Source: an uncultured Bacteroidales bacterium
GTDB taxonomy: Bacteria; Bacteroidota; Bacteroidia; Bacteroidales; Muribaculaceae
NCBI GenBank assembly: GCA_902785925.1
Contig: CADAAI010000022.1
Coordinates: 1 to 40,191 of the forward strand
Direction of reading: 5' to 3'
Length of the DNA stretch: 40,191 nt
Shown: positions 25,167-34,701 of the stretch, in pieces
How positions within the stretch are numbered: position 1 is the first letter of the stretch
Layout: each line of letters begins with the position of its first letter
Program-made: the position numbers and the translations under genes
The notes under the pieces: model-generated
The model's input: only the letters and a program-made list of their open reading frames with translations
Databases searched by the model: none
What the model was told of the DNA's origin: nothing

Positions 25167-25203
25167 GTCTATTTCTTATATTCTTCAATCAATATTTTGA
25201 CCA

Positions 25204-25234
25204 CAAAAATAGCATTTTTTGTTCAAAATCACAA
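25204..25234 (-). promoter_or_regulatory. promoter for the TraB/GumN gene
   Basis: On the minus strand TTTG (25235-25232) is followed after 20 bp by TATTTTTG (25211-25204). Confidence 0.65.
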
Positions 25235-25276
25235 ATCGTGATGACTACTTGCATCAAAATTACCCATTCTTAGTGA

Positions 25277-25307
25277 TTGCACGCTCCACTGGGCACCTCT
25301 AACTTTG
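25277..25307 (+). promoter_or_regulatory. promoter of a candidate small RNA
   Basis: TTG (25277-25279) lies 20 bp above TAACTTTG (25300-25307). This is a full -33/-7 match with no coding sequence directly downstream. Confidence 0.6.
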
Positions 25308-25313
25308 CAGTGT

Positions 25314-25436
25314 GAAAATTTTAAAGTGAATTAGTTATTAGTTGAACTATTACTCTACACACATAGACTTTAATAAAAATAGTTAAGTAAACAGCAAAAG
25401 ACCTGCACGATGTGAATCGACGCAGGCTCTTTTTTT
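25314..25436 (+). ncRNA. candidate intergenic small RNA upstream of pyrG
   Basis: A good promoter (25277-25307) and a good terminator (25396-25439) enclose about 120 nt with no ATG-started frame on the plus strand. The pyrG gene has its own -7 box (25525-25532) below the terminator, so the unit can be independent. It could instead be a terminated leader that is sometimes read into pyrG. The 5' part is AT-rich with little predicted pairing. The 3' part is the terminator hairpin, a frequent layout for Bacteroides small RNAs. I do not recognise a known RNA family. Confidence 0.5.
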
Positions 25437-25439
25437 TTC
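25396..25439 (+). terminator. terminator of the candidate small RNA
   Basis: The stem AAAAGACCTGC (25396-25406) pairs with GCAGG-TCTTTT (25422-25433, one bulged C). A second 4-bp stem CGAT-GTGA-ATCG caps it, and a run of nine or more T follows. Confidence 0.8.
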
Positions 25440-25524
25440 TTTCAGTCGTGCGTTTTTTATATGCCAAGAGCATATATAGGTAAAAAATGTGGCGATACAG
25501 CGTCTTTCATTGCGGGAAAATGCT

Positions 25525-25532
25525 TATCTTTG
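25525..25532 (+). promoter_or_regulatory. -7 box for pyrG
   Basis: TATCTTTG followed by C. No clear TTG was found 20 bp above. The leader to the GTG start is about 37 nt. Confidence 0.5.
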
Positions 25533-25561
25533 CAGTTTGTAAAGATAATTCTATTATATAA

Positions 25562-27184
<1,623 letters not shown>

Positions 27185-27224
27185 AACTTAACACTTTAAA
27201 CACAACATTTCCAAGCATAGAATT

Positions 27225-29303
27225 ATGGATAAAAACACGGTAATAGGCATGCTGCTCATGTGTGCAGTAATCTTTGGATTCATGTATCTGCAGCCCAAAG
27301 AGGATAAGACAAGCAACAAGCAACAAGCCAATACTACCCAAACAGCTACCGACCCCGCAGCCAGTGCCAGCGTCGACACTCTCACTGCCCAGGAGATGAT
27401 TCTCCTCGACACTCTCACTGCCAAGAATGGCACCATAGCATTTGAGGGTGTGACGCTAAACAACGATAACGGCAAGGCTGCCGGCACTGTGAAAGTCGAC
27501 AACAAAACAATCGACCTGAGCGCGCTCACCGTCGCCAAGACCGATGACCCACGCTCGCAGAACCTCGCTGTCCAGGCAGTGAAGAACGTCATCAGCAAGT
27601 ATGCTCAGGCTTCGGCGTTCAGCGCCAATCTCACTGGCGAGGACAAGACGGTAACGCTCGAGAATGACTCTATCAAGGTGGAAATCAGCACTAAAGGAGC
27701 CATGGTGACACGCGCCACCCTGAAGGGCTACACCGCCTACCGCACTCAAGAGGACTATAAAAACAACAAGAGCGTGCCAGTCGAGATCATCAATCCCGAA
27801 AACAATGACTACAGCTTCACGCTCAACTCCAACACTCAGCGCTACGACACGCGCGACTTCTATTTCACTCCCGAGGCCAAGAACGACACCTCGATCACAA
27901 TGAGCATGAACCTTGATGGAGGAGCTAAGTGGAGCCTGCGCTACACGCTCGTGCCAGGAACCTACATGCTGCGCATGGAAGTGCTGCAAAGCGGCATGGA
28001 CAAGGTGATCCCAACCAACATCAGCACCATGGACTTCGCTTGGCATCAGAAGATCAAGCGCCAGGAGGCTGGCAAGCAGTTTGAGGAGCGCAACAGTGCA
28101 CTCTACTGGAAAATTCAGGGCGATAACGACGATGTGAAAAACCTGAGCGAGAATGGCAGCAAGGAAGAGACGGTGCAGGAGCGCATCAAGTGGATTTCGG
28201 GCAAGAGCCAATTCTTCAGCACGGCTCTCATCGCCAACCAAGCTTTCACTGGTGCCAAGTTCTCCAGCACAGCATTCGACAAAGACAAGTTCCCCAAGGA
28301 CTACGACACCTATCTCAAGGACATCAATGTGACCTCGACCGTAGAATACAGTTCGCAGAACCCTGCTCCAGCGTCATTCTATTTCTACTTCGGCCCCAAC
28401 CGCTACGCCCTGCTCTCGAGCTACGACAAGTTCTCACCCCAAGAGGACCTGCACCTCACCCGACTGGTGTCGCTTGGTTGGACTCTGTTCCGCTGGATCA
28501 ACTCGGGCATAGTGATGCCTGTGTTTAACTGGCTGTGCAAGTTTGGTTGGAGCCTGGGCATCGTAATTCTAGTGCTCACAATCCTCCTCAAGCTCGCCTT
28601 GTGGCCATTGACCTACAAGAGCTATCTCTCGCAGGCCAAGATGAAAATCCTACAACCCGACATCGCTGCCATCAACGAGAAATATCCCGACCCCAACGAC
28701 GCAATGAAAAAGCAGCAGAAGACTATGGAGCTCTACAAACAAGCTGGCGCCAACCCAATGGGTGGCTGCTTGCCAATGCTTCTGCAGATGCCTTTCCTCA
28801 TCGCCATGTTCTGGTTCTTCCCTTCGAGCATCGACCTGCGCGGTCAGTCCTTCCTGTGGGCTCCCGACCTGAGCGCCCCCGATGCCATCATCTCGCTGCC
28901 ATTCAGCATCCCATTCCTTGGCGACCACCTGAGCATCTTCTGCTTGCTCATGACTGCAACCAACATTGGCTACACCTATATCAACATGCAGTCGCAGTCG
29001 TCAAGCCAAATGCCCGGCATGAAGTGGATGATGTACCTCATGCCTCTCATGTTCCTCGTGTTCTTCAACACCTACGCAGCTGGTCTTAGCTACTACTACT
29101 TTGTCTCACTTCTCATCACTATCATCCAGACCTACCTCACTCGCATGATGGTCAAGGAAGAAAAGGTGAGAGCAGTCATGGCCGAGAATGCCAAGAAACC
29201 CAAGAAAAAGAGCGGTTTCATGGCACGCCTCGAAGAAGCACAGCGCCAGCAGCTCGAGCAGCAGAAGCGAGCCGCCAAGGGTGGCAGCAACCGTCGCCGA
29301 TAA
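27225..29303 (+). CDS. yidC: membrane protein insertase YidC
   Basis: Inserts and folds inner-membrane proteins, alone or with SecYEG. The 692-aa Gram-negative-type protein has an N-terminal membrane helix (about 5-21), then a low-complexity linker rich in T, A and D. A large periplasmic beta-supersandwich domain spans about 120-410. The insertase core starts near 425 with the hydrophobic WSLGIVILVLTILLKLALWPL segment. Its coiled hairpin includes MKKQQKTMELYKQAGANPMGGCLPML, and further helices follow. The basic C-terminal tail (KKPKKKSGF, ending GGSNRRR) resembles the ribosome-binding tails of YidC. It is probably co-transcribed with pyrG. Confidence 0.97.
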   Translation: MDKNTVIGMLLMCAVIFGFMYLQPKEDKTSNKQQANTTQTATDPAASASVDTLTAQEMILLDTLTAKNGTIAFEGVTLNNDNGKAAGTVKVDNKTIDLSALTVAKTDDPRSQNLAVQAVKNVISKYAQASAFSANLTGEDKTVTLENDSIKVEISTKGAMVTRATLKGYTAYRTQEDYKNNKSVPVEIINPENNDYSFTLNSNTQRYDTRDFYFTPEAKNDTSITMSMNLDGGAKWSLRYTLVPGTYMLRMEVLQSGMDKVIPTNISTMDFAWHQKIKRQEAGKQFEERNSALYWKIQGDNDDVKNLSENGSKEETVQERIKWISGKSQFFSTALIANQAFTGAKFSSTAFDKDKFPKDYDTYLKDINVTSTVEYSSQNPAPASFYFYFGPNRYALLSSYDKFSPQEDLHLTRLVSLGWTLFRWINSGIVMPVFNWLCKFGWSLGIVILVLTILLKLALWPLTYKSYLSQAKMKILQPDIAAINEKYPDPNDAMKKQQKTMELYKQAGANPMGGCLPMLLQMPFLIAMFWFFPSSIDLRGQSFLWAPDLSAPDAIISLPFSIPFLGDHLSIFCLLMTATNIGYTYINMQSQSSSQMPGMKWMMYLMPLMFLVFFNTYAAGLSYYYFVSLLITIIQTYLTRMMVKEEKVRAVMAENAKKPKKKSGFMARLEEAQRQQLEQQKRAAKGGSNRRR

Positions 29304-29356
29304 TTAATTGTTATTTTCCTTAATTTCACATATTATAAAACACAACTTTTACAACT

Positions 29357-29860
29357 ATGTCAGTAACTTACAAATGCCCTAATTGTGGCAACAACGTCAC
29401 TACCGAACAACAAGTGAGTAACTTAACATGCCCCTACTGCGGCAACAGTTATAACACCGCAAGCAACCAGCAGCCACCTCAATTTGGCGGCAATCAGCAA
29501 GGTCAACAACAGCAGCAACAATATGGCTACCAGCAGCAACCACCCTACGGGCAGCCTCAATATGGCTATCAGCAGCCCTATCGCAGCAACGATGTCTTCG
29601 CCGAGGGACCTTCGGGCAAGAGCCGTGGCATCGCTGCTCTGCTGGCGATTTTACTTGGAGCTATTGGCGTTCACTACTTCTATCTGGGCAAGACCACTCC
29701 TGGAGTAGTTTTCCTCGTGGCAAGCCTCTTATCTTGTGGAATCCTTGCTGCCGTGACTAGCATCATCGGCCTCATTCAGGGAATCATGATGTTCTGCATG
29801 AGTCAGGAGGAGTTTGAGAACAAGTATGTGAACCCTGCCGTGTCATTCCCATTGTTCTAA
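29357..29860 (+). CDS. zinc-ribbon and TM2-domain membrane protein with Q/G/Y-rich linker
   Basis: The 167-aa protein has three parts. The N-terminus is a zinc ribbon with C7-x2-C10 and C25-x2-C28 (CPNCG, CPYCG). Residues about 36-76 form a linker made almost only of Q, G, Y, P and N with repeated QYGYQQ-like units. The C-terminus is a TM2 domain: GIAALLAILLGAIGVHYFYLGK (90-111) and a second helix pair (about 115-146). TM2 proteins are inner-membrane proteins of mostly unknown role. The gene precedes the GH25 lysozyme by 24 bp. Confidence 0.88.
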   Translation: MSVTYKCPNCGNNVTTEQQVSNLTCPYCGNSYNTASNQQPPQFGGNQQGQQQQQQYGYQQQPPYGQPQYGYQQPYRSNDVFAEGPSGKSRGIAALLAILLGAIGVHYFYLGKTTPGVVFLVASLLSCGILAAVTSIIGLIQGIMMFCMSQEEFENKYVNPAVSFPLF

Positions 29861-29884
29861 CAATCACTCTCACCTCCCCCCGCC

Positions 29885-30796
29885 ATGAACCAGAAGACAC
29901 AACTACTGGCACAACAAGCCAAGAAACTTAAAGATGCCAAGAAGGCCGAAGCCACAAAGGCTGAGCGCAGACGCAAGCTGCTCAAGACCTTTGCCATTGG
30001 CATCTCTATCCTTCTTGTGCTCATGGCTGCCGTTTTGTGGTGGGGCTACAAGAACCGCACATCAATTTTCCACTGGATGAGGGGAGAGATTGTGGTAAAT
30101 CGCGATAAATATCCTATTGTGGGCATCGACGTGAGTGCCCACAATGGCGATATTGATTTTGAGAAGGTAAGGGCCGATGGTTACTCTTTTGTCGTAATCA
30201 AAGCTTCCGAAGGCGTCAACCATCACGACTCGAAGTTCGACATCAACTACGACAATGCACGCAAGGCGGGCCTCAAGGTCGGCGCCTATCATTTTTTCCG
30301 CAAGAATACCGACGGACTAAACCAGGCCAAGAATTTCCTTGAGACCATCGGCTGGCGCAAACTTGACCTTCCACTGGTAATTGACGTCGAAGACTGGAGC
30401 AACGACAAGAACGTCAAGGACGACCGCACACAACGACATCTCGCCGCCATGGTCGACAACCTGCGCTCACGTGGGTTTCAAGTCATGATCTACACTAACG
30501 GTGACGGATACAAGAAGTATATAAAGGACGGGCAAATTAACATCAACCTCTGGCTTTGCGCTTTCAAAAACCCCGACAAACTAAAACACATTCCGCACCA
30601 AATGCAGCAATACAGCCACTGGGGACGCGTCAAGGGAATTTGGGGCGACGTCGACCTCAACGTTTTCAACGGCTCACAAGAGCAGTGGGACAAGTGGCTC
30701 AAGGACCTCACTCCCTATCAAGTCGAGGAATCCTATATCGACTCCACTTTAATTGATGAAGACAAAGAAGTTTATATTATCGATGATGAACTTTAA
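29885..30796 (+). CDS. membrane-anchored GH25 lysozyme (N-acetylmuramidase)
   Basis: The 303-aa protein has a charged, lysine-rich cytosolic tail (1-33) and one membrane helix (about 34-54). The GH25 barrel follows at about 78-285. Active-site features are GIDVSAHNG (D82), the FVVIKASEG strand, GAYHFF and LPLVIDVEDW (D167 and E169, the catalytic pair). WGDVDLNVFNG is near the end. It should cleave the beta-1,4 bond after MurNAc from the periplasmic side of the inner membrane. It overlaps the next gene by 11 bp. Confidence 0.92.
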   Translation: MNQKTQLLAQQAKKLKDAKKAEATKAERRRKLLKTFAIGISILLVLMAAVLWWGYKNRTSIFHWMRGEIVVNRDKYPIVGIDVSAHNGDIDFEKVRADGYSFVVIKASEGVNHHDSKFDINYDNARKAGLKVGAYHFFRKNTDGLNQAKNFLETIGWRKLDLPLVIDVEDWSNDKNVKDDRTQRHLAAMVDNLRSRGFQVMIYTNGDGYKKYIKDGQININLWLCAFKNPDKLKHIPHQMQQYSHWGRVKGIWGDVDLNVFNGSQEQWDKWLKDLTPYQVEESYIDSTLIDEDKEVYIIDDEL

Positions 30797-31388
30797 GAAA
30801 CATCTTGCTATAGCAGCAGCATTACTGCTCTCGTTGACGATGACCACCCAAGCCAAAATCTACACTTGGGACAAGTATAACATCGCGTTCGAAGCGCCCG
30901 AGGGCGGACAAGTGCCGTTCTCATTCTTCCAAGACCCTAACTCGGCACAGGTCGAGTGGGACGAGATGGTGATGACACTGCAGCGCTACATCAAGAACGA
31001 GAACACCAACAAGAAGAACCTCAACGAGCGACTTAAGAGCCGCGCTTTGGGATTCAATATGTACGACACCAAGCTCCTTGAGATAAAAGTCAAGGGATTC
31101 AAGTGCTACTCTCTTGAAGGCACCATGCCCGACGGCACCCGCTGCCTCATCAACTACCTCGTGAGCGACAAGACATCAACAGTGCTCGAAGTCGTCATCA
31201 ACTATCTGCTTGGAAACCAAGAAGTGGTCGAAGACATTATCAAGAGCTTCTCCGAGAACAACAACCAAAAGCCAAACGAGCGAGAAAAGCCCAAGCAGAA
31301 AATTCAAAAGAAAGAAGACGCCGAAAAGCAAGAACAAGAACTCAAGCGAGAAAAACGACGCAAAAACGAGAAAACCTACGAGTGCTAA
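30786..31388 (+). CDS. exported protein of unknown function with a highly charged C-terminal tail
   Basis: The 200-aa protein is taken from ATG 30786 (MNFKKHLAIAAALLL); an ATG three bases upstream is equally possible. A longer frame from 30753 would add a polar leader inside the lysozyme gene. The signal peptide ends near TQA. The mature domain (about 24-150) begins KIYTWDKYNIAFEAPEGG and has short strands and helices. The last 43 residues are almost all K, E, Q, N and R and should be unstructured or helical. It is translationally coupled to the GH25 lysozyme, so a joint role at the cell wall is plausible; no family was recognised. Confidence 0.78.
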   Translation: MNFKKHLAIAAALLLSLTMTTQAKIYTWDKYNIAFEAPEGGQVPFSFFQDPNSAQVEWDEMVMTLQRYIKNENTNKKNLNERLKSRALGFNMYDTKLLEIKVKGFKCYSLEGTMPDGTRCLINYLVSDKTSTVLEVVINYLLGNQEVVEDIIKSFSENNNQKPNEREKPKQKIQKKEDAEKQEQELKREKRRKNEKTYEC

Positions 31389-31408
31389 TCATCTTTTTAA
31401 CGAACAAA

Positions 31409-31447
31409 GCGCTATCAAGAGGAAAACCTTTTGATAGCGCCTTTTTT
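31409..31447. terminator. terminator between the charged-tail gene and the DUF2490 gene
   Basis: GCGCTATCAA (31409-31418) pairs with TTGATAGCGC (31431-31440), and the stem continues inward to an AAAA loop with one G-T pair. A T-run (CTTTTTTAT) follows on the plus strand, and the opposite gene can also use it. Confidence 0.85.
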
Positions 31448-31462
31448 ATAAATAATCCAGGT

Positions 31463-32230
31463 TTAGAACTTGAAATTGTAGCCTAGGCCCAAGATGTGTG
31501 AGTCGCGGTCGTTGTAGTTATCGTTCTTGCGCAAGTCTTGATAACGATAGAACACTTCAACTACATTGTGCTTATTGATTTTGAACTCGCAGCCAGCGGT
31601 GTAACGCATCTTTTCCCACTTCTTGGCTGCATAAATCTCATAAGAGATGTAAGGCTCAAACCATGCCTTTTTCTTGCTATATGAAATCTGCAACTTGGTT
31701 CGTGACACGTGTTTCCCCTTGGCTTTCACTGGCTCGAGGCGGTCATGCTCCCAATCGTAGGTCACGTCAGGAACCTCACAACGGTAGGTATACTGCCAGC
31801 GCTCACGCAACGAGAACTTCACGTTCTGAACTTTATAACTTCCTGTCGCCGAAGCATACACACGATGCTTGCTTCCCCAGTAGGCTTCGGTTTCTTCTTG
31901 GTCTTCCTCGTTCCATTCAGGCAGTGAGTGATCACGAATGAACTTATAGCCTGCATCAAGCTTGAGCCACGAGATCGGCTTATAGTCGGCACCCACTGCG
32001 ATGCTCCAGCGGTTGGAAGCACCCCAGCCTTTTCCTTCCTCAATGTTATCCTTAAGGCGATACTCAAACTCGACGCCCACACTCCACTTTTTGTTGATTT
32101 TCTTATCAACGCCAACAGTCATCCAAAGGCCGAAATCGTTGCCTTCCTTGCCATCGAACTGAGCACTTGCTGGAAATGCCACAGCAACGCACATGAGCAT
32201 TACTGCTGCCGATTTTACTATAGTTTTCAT
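31463..32230 (-). CDS. DUF2490-like outer-membrane protein
   Basis: The 255-aa protein has a signal peptide (about 1-24, ending SAQ). The barrel region has the DUF2490 layout: DFGLWMTVGVDKKINKKWSVGVEFEYRL near the start, a central LDAGYKFIRDH, FSLRERWQYTYR and LQISYSKKKAWFEPYISYE, and terminal HILGLGYNFKF. It is the last gene of a three-gene unit with DUF4956 and VTC genes (stop and start overlap by ATGA). The function is unknown; it may be an outer-membrane component working with the polyphosphate polymerase system. Confidence 0.85.
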   Translation of the reverse strand: MKTIVKSAAVMLMCVAVAFPASAQFDGKEGNDFGLWMTVGVDKKINKKWSVGVEFEYRLKDNIEEGKGWGASNRWSIAVGADYKPISWLKLDAGYKFIRDHSLPEWNEEDQEETEAYWGSKHRVYASATGSYKVQNVKFSLRERWQYTYRCEVPDVTYDWEHDRLEPVKAKGKHVSRTKLQISYSKKKAWFEPYISYEIYAAKKWEKMRYTAGCEFKINKHNVVEVFYRYQDLRKNDNYNDRDSHILGLGYNFKF

Positions 32231-32892
32231 TGCAAGTCTTGCTTGTAAAGTTTTATGGTCTTGTCCACGCTGTTGCTACCACTGTCGGTACTGCGGTAGT
32301 GCACGCGCAACACAGTCATGTCGCGCAAGAAGTCGATGGCACCCACCTCTACCTTAGTAATGTCGAGTCCAGTGCGCTTCTTTAGGTCGGAAATGAGTTC
32401 TTCGCGCTTATCAGGGCTGATGAGCTCAATTTTGTCATACTGCACGAGCTTTACGTTCTCGGTCTTGAGGCGCCATTCGCAGATGATGATGGCCAAAATC
32501 ACAATGATATTGGTGATAATTAGCTCTAACAACGGCATCGTAGATGCCAACGCGTTAACCACTGCCAATGCAATGATGATGAACAGGTAGGTCATCTCAC
32601 GCACGGGCATCGTGTCGGTGCGGTAACGCATGATGCTGAATATACCAAACAGACCTATACCCAAGCCAATACCTGCCTTACCCTTCATGTCCTCAAGCAC
32701 AAATATCATGAAGAATACAAGGAAGAATATCGAGATGCTGATGAGCATGAACGTGAAATAGAAATCACGACGCTTGCTCTTGCGGTAATACAACCTGTCG
32801 ATTATAATCCAGCTCACAACAACGCAGATAACGAACCTTATCAGCATTGCGTAATAAGCAGGGGTTATTCCCTGAAAAAAGTTGTCTATCAT
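32227..32892 (-). CDS. DUF4956-like integral membrane protein
   Basis: The 221-aa protein has five hydrophobic segments: about 13-33, 44-66, 72-88, 101-118 and 122-141. The glycine-rich GIGLGIGLFGIFSIMRYRT loop is the DUF4956 hallmark. A cytosolic C-terminal domain (about 142-221) includes a DVTK-like strand region. DUF4956 genes are frequently next to VTC-type polyphosphate polymerase genes, as here, where the VTC gene is 28 bp upstream. The membrane protein may be the channel or anchor for product export; that is inference. Confidence 0.88.
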   Translation of the reverse strand: MIDNFFQGITPAYYAMLIRFVICVVVSWIIIDRLYYRKSKRRDFYFTFMLISISIFFLVFFMIFVLEDMKGKAGIGLGIGLFGIFSIMRYRTDTMPVREMTYLFIIIALAVVNALASTMPLLELIITNIIVILAIIICEWRLKTENVKLVQYDKIELISPDKREELISDLKKRTGLDITKVEVGAIDFLRDMTVLRVHYRSTDSGSNSVDKTIKLYKQDLQ

Positions 32893-32920
32893 AATCTTAT
32901 ATCGTTTTGTTTTTTTTCAA

Positions 32921-33679
32921 TTATAGACCTTCACAGTCACGCGAAATCAAGCGGTCAACATAGTGAAGTTTTGGTTTCCAGCGGTTTTGTTTTACATTAG
33001 GATTGCTCAGTGCTGTTCCCATGCAATATTTGCTGAAACCATGAGGATGAATGCGAAGCTCACGCAGCATCTTGAGCAGTGGCGAGGGTTGATTGCCGTC
33101 GCGCTTGAGCTCTATTATTACCGCCTTGTCTAGACTCCTGTCTTGGCCCGAAACGTAGTTGTGGAAACGCAAGTCAGTATCAATTGTCACGCGCTCGGTC
33201 TTACCCTTATTAACAAGCGTGATGCGGTTAAACCAGTTGCGCAATGAAGGCTGCAGCGTCTCAACATCACACCAGCACAAGCCTTTTAGGAAATCATGCT
33301 TTTCCTCGCCCTCAATGTTGAACTCCTCAATCGAGATACGCTTTTTGCGGGTGCGACGATGGTTGTTCTTATTCTTCACCTCTAGGAACCTCTGTCCCGA
33401 ATCTACATACTCGCGCACTCTTACCTTCTGCCTGCCCAAGCAACCATTGTGGTGCATGATATACATGTCGAGCGCAGGGGTATCGTAATAGAGTGTGGTA
33501 TAGGCACTACTACGCACGCCGTCAATTTCCTGCATGAGATACTCGGCACGGGCCATCTCGAGCAAATCGAGCAAGCGCGGCATGGTTGTCACAAACTTAG
33601 TATCGACGCGATTCATCAACCTCAACAACTTCATCTCGTCAAGGCTGATAGGGTCAAATGTATTGATAATCGCGTCCAA
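32921..33679 (-). CDS. VTC-domain polyphosphate polymerase-like protein
   Basis: The 252-aa protein has the VTC tunnel-fold signature: LMNRVDTKFV near the start, TTLYYDTPALDMYIMHHNG, RQKVRVREY, FLEVKNKNNHRRTRKKR, RVTIDTD and VIIELKRDG, and a closing FSKYCMGTA. These basic and acidic strands would line the tunnel for nucleotide and metal, as in yeast Vtc4. The start is TTG at 33679: no ATG occurs in frame upstream to the nearby promoter, and the next ATG (residue 16) would cut into the conserved region. It leads the VTC-DUF4956-DUF2490 unit. Confidence 0.87.
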   Translation of the reverse strand: MDAIINTFDPISLDEMKLLRLMNRVDTKFVTTMPRLLDLLEMARAEYLMQEIDGVRSSAYTTLYYDTPALDMYIMHHNGCLGRQKVRVREYVDSGQRFLEVKNKNNHRRTRKKRISIEEFNIEGEEKHDFLKGLCWCDVETLQPSLRNWFNRITLVNKGKTERVTIDTDLRFHNYVSGQDRSLDKAVIIELKRDGNQPSPLLKMLRELRIHPHGFSKYCMGTALSNPNVKQNRWKPKLHYVDRLISRDCEGL

Positions 33680-33730
33680 AACTTTTGTTATAGTATTAGT
33701 GAAGAAATGGTTTCTATATTAATTGAACGG

Positions 33731-33738
33731 CAAATTTA
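33731..33738 (-). promoter_or_regulatory. -7 box for the VTC-DUF4956-DUF2490 unit
   Basis: TAAATTTG on the minus strand, followed by C. No TTG was found at the usual distance, so the call is weak. The leader to the TTG start is about 50 nt. Confidence 0.4.
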
Positions 33739-33878
33739 CTCAAAAAATATCTTCACGCCCACTTTTTCAGCATAATTTTCAATGAGATATTTAAAAACTT
33801 CGGTAAAGTGCAAGCAATTAAGTGTCCAATCCAACCAGTAACTTATAAAAAACAATCTTGGATAAAAATCACGGCTTT

Positions 33879-33912
33879 TTTGCGGTTGATAACGAAAAAA
33901 GTGATAACTTTG
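33879..33912 (+). promoter_or_regulatory. promoter for mtgA
   Basis: TTTG (33879-33882) precedes TAACTTTG (33905-33912) by 22 bp. The ATG at 33943 follows after a 30-nt leader. Confidence 0.5.
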
Positions 33913-33942
33913 TAAACTCAAAAAATTGCAAAGAACAACGAC

Positions 33943-34647
33943 ATGAGCGACATGAAATTTCTATGGCACAGATTCTGGATTTGGGTGCGCAACATTCTTA
34001 TCTTCTTCTTTGTGTCGTCGCTGCTCGCTGTCATAGCTTTTAAGTGGGTGCCTGTCTATCGCACACCGCTCATGTACATCCGCTATTGCGAGCAATGGCT
34101 CGACGGCAAGGATCCAGTGATTAAGCATGAGTGGGTCGACCTTGACCAAATCTCACGCCACATGCCACTAGCTGCTATGGGAGGTGAGGACACACACTTC
34201 ACCGAGCACTCTGGTTTTGAGGAGAAAGAGATTCTCCGGGCACGACTTGAAGCTCTTGAGGGCGGACGTGAGCGAGGCGCTAGCACTATCTCACAGCAGA
34301 CTGCCAAGAACGTGTTCCTGTGGCAAGGACACAGCTGGCTAAGAAAAGGACTCGAAGCCTATTTCACTATCCTTATCGAGAACATTTGGGGCAAGGAACG
34401 CATCATGGAGGTTTATCTCAACTCCATTGAGATGGGCGACGGAATATATGGTGTACAGGCATGTGCCCAGGAGAAGTTTCACAAGGATGCTCGCGACCTA
34501 ACTCGCAACGAGTGCGCTTTAATCGCTGCAACTTTGCCCAATCCGCTCGAGCGCGACTCGGCCAACCCTAGCGCTTTCGTCAAGAAACGCAGCAAGCGCA
34601 TCAAGCGAGAGATGAATGCCGTCAAAGACCCCAAATGGGGCAGTTAA
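33943..34647 (+). CDS. mtgA: monofunctional biosynthetic peptidoglycan transglycosylase
   Basis: Polymerises lipid II into glycan strands at the inner membrane. The 234-aa protein has one membrane helix (about 17-35) and a GT51 domain. The catalytic region is GGEDTHFTEHSGF (E82 acts as the base). The ERGASTISQQTAKN motif (110-123), RKGLEAYFTILIE (second catalytic E138) and KERIMEVYLN (151-160) follow. No penicillin-binding transpeptidase domain is present, which fits MtgA rather than a class A PBP. It is the first gene of a probable four-gene unit running to 39007. Confidence 0.95.
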   Translation: MSDMKFLWHRFWIWVRNILIFFFVSSLLAVIAFKWVPVYRTPLMYIRYCEQWLDGKDPVIKHEWVDLDQISRHMPLAAMGGEDTHFTEHSGFEEKEILRARLEALEGGRERGASTISQQTAKNVFLWQGHSWLRKGLEAYFTILIENIWGKERIMEVYLNSIEMGDGIYGVQACAQEKFHKDARDLTRNECALIAATLPNPLERDSANPSAFVKKRSKRIKREMNAVKDPKWGS

Positions 34648-34701
34648 TTTGAACAACGAACATTGATAATTATAAACCTACAAACAATTACTAAAACAAC
34701 T

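Noticed and set aside
27456..28241. 261-codon frame antisense to yidC
   Set aside because: It mirrors codon bias of the sense gene, has no family features, and yidC is certain.
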